NCBI GenBank assembly: GCA_030737875.1
Contig: CM060909.1
Location: forward strand, 29,161,659-29,225,658
Source of the DNA: Allium sativum
Taxonomy: Eukaryota > Streptophyta > Magnoliopsida > Asparagales > Amaryllidaceae
Direction of reading: 5' to 3'
DNA length: 64,000 nt
Shown here: positions 59,522-64,000 of the stretch, piece after piece
Position numbering within the stretch: the first letter of the stretch is position 1
Layout: each line of letters opens with the position of its first letter
The notes under the pieces: generated by a model
What the model saw: the letters and a program-made list of their open reading frames with translations, nothing else
Database searches by the model: none
What the model was told of the DNA's origin: nothing
Made by a program: the position numbers and the translations under genes

Positions 59522-60149
59522 AAATGGGATCCAATCTCTTGTCATCACCAAAATTGGCCAGGACAAGGCATCCCCCGGAGGGGGATGGTGTGTTAATCTA
59601 TCTCCATGCCCAAACCAGAGGGGGCTAGGTTAAAACATCAAAAGCGTAAACCTCCGTTTCACACCAGAAATTGTTGTGGCGGTGCATCTAAAATAATCAC
59701 ACCATGCCTCTGCTCGCAGAAGATTACGCCCTTCCTTTGCTAGAACTAAGTACGTCCTACCTCTTCTTATCTTCCGCGTTACCCGCAAAAGGGAACACAA
59801 ACCCCTATAATCACCAACGATGGTCAGGATAGGGCACCCCTCAGAGGGTGGCGGCGTGTAAGCCTCTGTCAGTACCTACAATGGTCAGTATAGAGCGTCA
59901 AAAGAGTAAACCTTAGTTCTGTGCCTACGATGGCCCCATCTAAATTTCTAAGACCTTATCATAACCTACGATGGTTAGGATAAGGCGCCTCCTAAAGGGA
60001 GGTCGGGTAAGTCCTTGGGACCTGCTTGTGGATAAGCTAGCCAAACACACCAGATGCACAGGCCCAGAGAGTGGCTAATAATATACGTACATCCTCGTCT
60101 CTGACATCTTAAGCCCAAAGGGTGGCTCAAGAGGCACGTGCAACCTCTA

Positions 60150-60745
60150 CTTCACAAATCAAATACCGGAAGGGTTTTTTGGTCTTTTAATTATATTAAT
60201 ACCCGAATCTGGGTTGATTCGGCTCTTCACAAATGCCGGAAGGACTTTCCGGTCCTTAATCTTTTAATACCCGAATCTAGGTTGATTCGGCTCTTCATAA
60301 ATGCCGAAAGGAGTTTACAGTCCTCAGTCTTTTAATAACCGAATCTGGATTGATTCGGCTCTCCATAAATGCTGGAAGGGGTTTCCAGTCTTTTATCTAT
60401 ATTAATACCCGAATCTGGGTTGATTCGGCTCCTCAAAAATGCCGGAAGGAGTTTCCGGTCCTCAATCTTTAAATACCCGAATCCAGGTTGATTTGGCTCT
60501 TCACAAATGCTGGAAGGAGTTTTCGGTCTTTTATCTATATTAATACCCGAATCTGGGTTGATTCGACTCTTCATAAATGCTGGAAGGAGTTTCCGGCCCT
60601 TAATCTTTAAATACCGGAATCTGGGTCAATTCGGCTCTTCACAAATACCGGAAAGGGCATCCAGTCTTCTATCAATATTAATACCCGAATTTGGGCTCAT
60701 TCATGTCACTATAAATACCGGAAGAGAATTCTGGTCTTCAATCAT
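60150..60745 (+). repeat. ~66-bp tandem repeat, about 9 units, in element D
   Basis: Each unit has the order TTCACAAATGCCGGAAGGAG, TTTCCGGTC, AATACCCGAATCTGGGTTGA, TTCGGCTC. Units with ATATTAATACCC and with CTTTAAATACCC partly alternate, hinting at a two-unit higher-order pattern. GCCGGAAGGAGTTTCCGGTC can form a hairpin. Confidence 0.9.
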
Positions 60746-60898
60746 CAGGTTTTCCAAGTAAAAGTTGGATTAAAATTACTATCTAAGTAAAAAGTTGGCT
60801 CTCAATCTTTAAAGACCAGTGTCGTGAAACAACTCACAAATGAATAGAAAAATCTAGAAAGAAAAGTTTGACTTGGAAAGCCCAAAGCACCCCTTCAC

Positions 60899-60909
60899 TA
60901 GGGGGCAAA
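60899..60909 (+). other. Polypurine tract of element D
   Basis: TAGGGGGCAAA stands directly before the 3' LTR. Confidence 0.65.
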
Positions 60910-62597
60910 TGTTACTACTAAAATTAACCCTTAACGTAGGCTGACAATGAATGGGTATCAGAGGATGACAAGCATAAAATAATCTCCTAGAAGCAAAAAG
61001 CCAAATGAAAGAAAGAACCAGAATCAGGGAAGAGCGATTTGAGAGAAGCATAAGCCAGCACCTTTCAGGGAGAAAAGAACACAAAAAATAAAAAATACTG
61101 GCAGGATTTACCCGACGGGGCCCATCCGACACGGTCAACCCTAGAAGAAGGATTTTATGGCAAAAGGTCACGTAAATTAGAAGTTAAGAAAGAAGGAGGC
61201 AAGAGCTTCACCAATGGAAACCCGGAAGGGTTATCGGTATTAATCCACTTGATACCGATATGTCGGCAGGCAAAGACATCAAGAAAACCAAGTTAGAATG
61301 CATAAAGATTATCCGGAACTAGCTTCCGAAACATCAACTGTAAAAATAACGAAAGGATACATTGATAGACAACAGAAGCGCCACTAGAAGCTACCTTCCA
61401 GATATCCAGACTATCCCAAAAGCTCTACCAGAAGGCTAACCTAAATCCTAGCGGAGGTACAGGCCATTCATACTAATCTACCAAGTATAGAGACCAACAA
61501 CAGTTTCGAACCGATAGCTATTTACATACATCACAAGAGCAAGCTCCTCAAAGTATTCACGAGAAAGCCGGAAGCCTACATCCAAAAGCTTACATCCGTA
61601 AGCCTACACTTAGGAGCTACTTTCGGAAGTTCAAATGCTATCTGAAAGCCACCACGTCGACAAGCCCATATCAATCTAAAAAGAGCCCTATTGACCGAGA
61701 CCCTCACTATTGAAGACTATAATTGGCACCATAAAGACGACCGAAAGAAAAAGGTCCGAGACCAAGGAAAAAGTGGTCGGTAAAGGTCCGTGCAGATCTA
61801 ATAGCCTAATAGCAGAAGGGCCCCCCATTTTCATATAAATAGGACCCCAAGAACCACATAGTGAGGGGAAGATTTTATTCATTTTTCTCATCTGGTTCTC
61901 TTTTCAATCTCATTCTTTCTTCTTGAAGAAAACAGATCCTAAATTTCCAAGTCGGATTGGGAATTTCTACAAATCTTGTAATATATTCGCAATTTATGAA
62001 TGAAGAAATCAAAGGCTTAAACATTTTCGCCATTTGATAATCATACTGTGCCGTTTATGATGGAAAAGGGAATTAACGCTAACCTTTTTGTATAGAAGGA
62101 TTGATTACGAAACCCCCATAAAGGGAAGAGGCTTCATGGAAACACGAGATCTTCCTCTCCTTTTCTCGGGGATTGGTAATGTGGATCAACCCCTTCACAC
62201 TGAGCCTAATGCAGCTCAATTCCGTAGTATAGGTTAATTGCAAACTTATGGCTTGATCACTGACGCAATCAAGGCTCCTCCGGGCTGGTTTGATGCGAAA
62301 GGATTGTTTAAGTCTATAAGTGTTGCAACATTCTTATCATCCGAGTATCAGGAAGCATTAGCCTGTTTTCTTCTTATCACAATGTATATCATCTTTCCCA
62401 CGATCTAAGGGATAGCTGATTACACAAAGCTCCAGTGGTACCAAGTTAAATGAGTCTTTCTTCAAGGAAATAGTTGATTTAGCTAAGGAACACTGACTTC
62501 AAATTGTCCTTCGGTAATCTTAGATCATGGTCATACCAACCTGTTTAAATAGTTCCATATAACTCATCCCGGGTATTGACGGAAAATATCGTTAACA
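60910..62597 (+). repeat. 3' LTR of element D (1688 bp)
   Basis: It starts TGTTACTACTAAAATTAACC and ends GTTAACA, matching 45220-46904 with many substitutions. It is followed by the ATATG duplication. Confidence 0.93.
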
Positions 62598-64000
62598 ATA
62601 TGATTTTGGAGATAGACTGGCTTGTTCGATATTAAGCTCGAATCCTATGTTTTGACAGAATCTTATGTCTTAAGCATCCCATTTCGATTAATAAGTTATC
62701 TCTTATACTTCGAGTTATTGATTGTGATTCCGAAGCATCTTTATTTTCTATTGAATCTCGAGATAATGATGATATATCTCAGATTCCTACTTCATATGAA
62801 TTTTCTGATGAGTTTGAGCCTATTTCGGGTTTGCCACCTAAGCGGACAATTGAGTTATGCATTGATCTCATTCCCAATGCCCATCCTATTAGCCAGCCTC
62901 ACATAAGGATGTCGTTAAGGAAAATTAGGAACTAATAAGGAGTTGTTAGAATTAGAAGCTAAAAAGTTTATCCAATCTTCACGGGGAGTCGCGGTTGTGT
63001 TTGTTAAGAAATCTGATGGTACTCTTAGGCACTGCATCGGCTATCGCAAGCTTAATGAGTTAGCTATCAAGAATAAGTATATGTTGTCTAGATTCGATAA
63101 TTTATTCGATCAGCTACGTGGTGCTAAGATTTTCCCTCAGTTTAATATCGTTATTCAATTTCATATGCTACGATACGCATATGATAGCATTCCTATTACT
63201 ACATTCCATAATTTTTATGGGTCTTATGAGTGGCTCGTTATGCCGTTTAGTTTGTCGAATGCTCGTGCTTATTTTGTCGATCTCATGAATCAAATATTTC
63301 GGGAACATCTCAATAATTTTGTCTTGGTTTTCACAGATGATATCCTTATTTATTCTATATCTGAAGTTGATCAAGCTCAACAGTTGAGAATTGTCTTAAG
63401 CGCTCTTCGTCATAATTAGCTTAAATTCTAATTCGTCAAGTGTCGTTTCTAGGAAAATAAGGTGAAATTTCCTGGCTACCTTATATCTTCTAAAGGCATT
63501 TCCGTTGATCGATCGAAGATAGAAGCCATTCAAACTTATAAAAGGCCAGAGAGATTTGTAGTTTTCTTAGATTGACAAAATATAACTATTGGTTCACTAA
63601 GGATTTCTCTCGCATTGACCTACCTCTTACTAATCTTACGAGGAAAGGAGGTCATTATGATTTATCCGATAAGTGTGAAGCTTGTTTTCAGAAATTGAAA
63701 GAGATCTCACTCATGCTCCTATATTTATGGTTTCTGCAAGAAATCAAGGTCTTACTGTTTATAACAGTGCCAACAGAAGTAGTATTAGTTTTCTTATGCA
63801 AAAAGATCGAGTAGTTGTCTATGCTTTTAGGTAGCTGCATCTGAATGAGATCGGGTATGCCATCTATGATTCAGAGTTAGCCGCCATAGTCTTTGCCTTA
63901 AAATTTTGACGACATTATCTTTTGGGTAAGCGCTTGTTCTTTTCACCAATCATAAATCTTTGAAGTATCAATTCGCTTGGAAAGAGCTTAATATGAGGCA
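62598..64000 (+). pseudogene. Chromovirus-like RT and RNase H (element E, second part, runs off window)
   Basis: The reading resumes after the duplication with an ILEIDWL motif linking protease to RT. RT motifs: DGTLRHCIGYRKLN at about 63015, VMPFSLSNA at about 63238 and FTDDILIYS with the catalytic Asp pair at 63336-63341. The first catalytic Asp appears as Asn (63144-63146). Further on come GYLISSKGISVD (about 63474), a damaged thumb region, LTNLTRKGG (about 63627) and an RNase H-like stretch to the window end. Many stops show that it is dead. The motifs are of the chromovirus type. Confidence 0.82.

Larger units (their letters stand above)
59522..60909 (+). other. 3' non-coding region of element D
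   Basis: Long 3' non-coding tract, common in Tat elements. From 59540 to 60010 short loose repeats containing ACGATGGTCAGGATA and GGGCACCCC variants recur. Then comes the ~66-bp array and a purine tract. No open frame of note. Confidence 0.75.
45220..62597 (+). mobile_element. Tat-lineage Ty3/gypsy retrotransposon (element D) with nested solo LTR
   Basis: LTRs are at 45220-46904 and 60910-62597, flanked by ATATG duplications. Without solo LTR C the element is about 10.6 kb. Order: LTR, primer-binding site, gag, protease, RT, RNase H, a second RNase H-like domain, integrase, a long 3' non-coding part with tandem repeats, purine tract, LTR. The RT wording (NKACPKD, YVDDML), the extra RNase H and the CX2HX4HX4C gag finger identify the Tat lineage. 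The LTRs are visibly diverged (about 20 differences in the first ~105 bp), so it is an old, inactive copy. Confidence 0.92.

Overview
This is repeat-dense nuclear DNA of a flowering plant, probably a eudicot. It has plant-type LTR retrotransposons of several lineages, a CACTA DNA transposon, a LINE fragment and a short plastid 16S rDNA insertion. I found no intact host gene. Everything I can assign is transposable-element DNA in several nesting levels, plus about 2 kb of unassigned host sequence (22735-24667).

Left part (1-24667). A non-autonomous retrotransposon with giant LTRs (element A) fills 1-11944; its 5' LTR is cut by the window edge. It sits 15 bp past the stop codon of a minus-strand Ty1/copia polyprotein that runs from 22734 down to 11960. 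That polyprotein is split in its integrase by an LTR-like insertion (element F, 14020-20885, 5-bp duplication ATATT). F in turn carries a non-autonomous CACTA transposon (14469-17129, duplication AAT). Upstream of the copia lies unassigned DNA with a decayed plastid 16S rDNA scrap.

Right part (24668-64000). The deepest layer is a decayed chromovirus-like Ty3/gypsy element (E). Its gag/protease are at 43950-45219 and its RT resumes at 62598 and leaves the window. Its 5' LTR probably runs from about 24668 to 43675 in pieces, split by giant-LTR element B (25790-40097, duplication CAAAT) and a minus-strand LINE end (about 41460-42720). A Tat-lineage Ty3/gypsy element (D, 45220-62597, duplication ATATG) sits inside E's protease/RT junction. 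D's integrase is split by a solo giant LTR (C, 52107-58850, duplication CAAAG).

The most interesting system is the giant-LTR family (A, B, C). Its LTRs are 6.6-6.8 kb and flank an internal region of only about 1.04 kb with no gag or pol, but with a primer-binding site and a polypurine tract. The LTRs carry a 27-bp minisatellite with variable copy number, a GC-rich cassette whose sequence differs between members at one fixed position, arrays of short A/T palindromes, and a run of hairpins. One 11-bp stem near the LTR 3' end shows a compensatory base-pair change between subfamilies. Such an element must borrow its proteins from an autonomous relative.

Insertion order from nesting and by-eye LTR divergence: E oldest, then D (LTRs visibly diverged) and B (about 2% in the stretch I compared), C inside D, and A youngest (about 14 substitutions noted over 4 kb). 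All positions and counts were read by eye; no alignment or database search was run.
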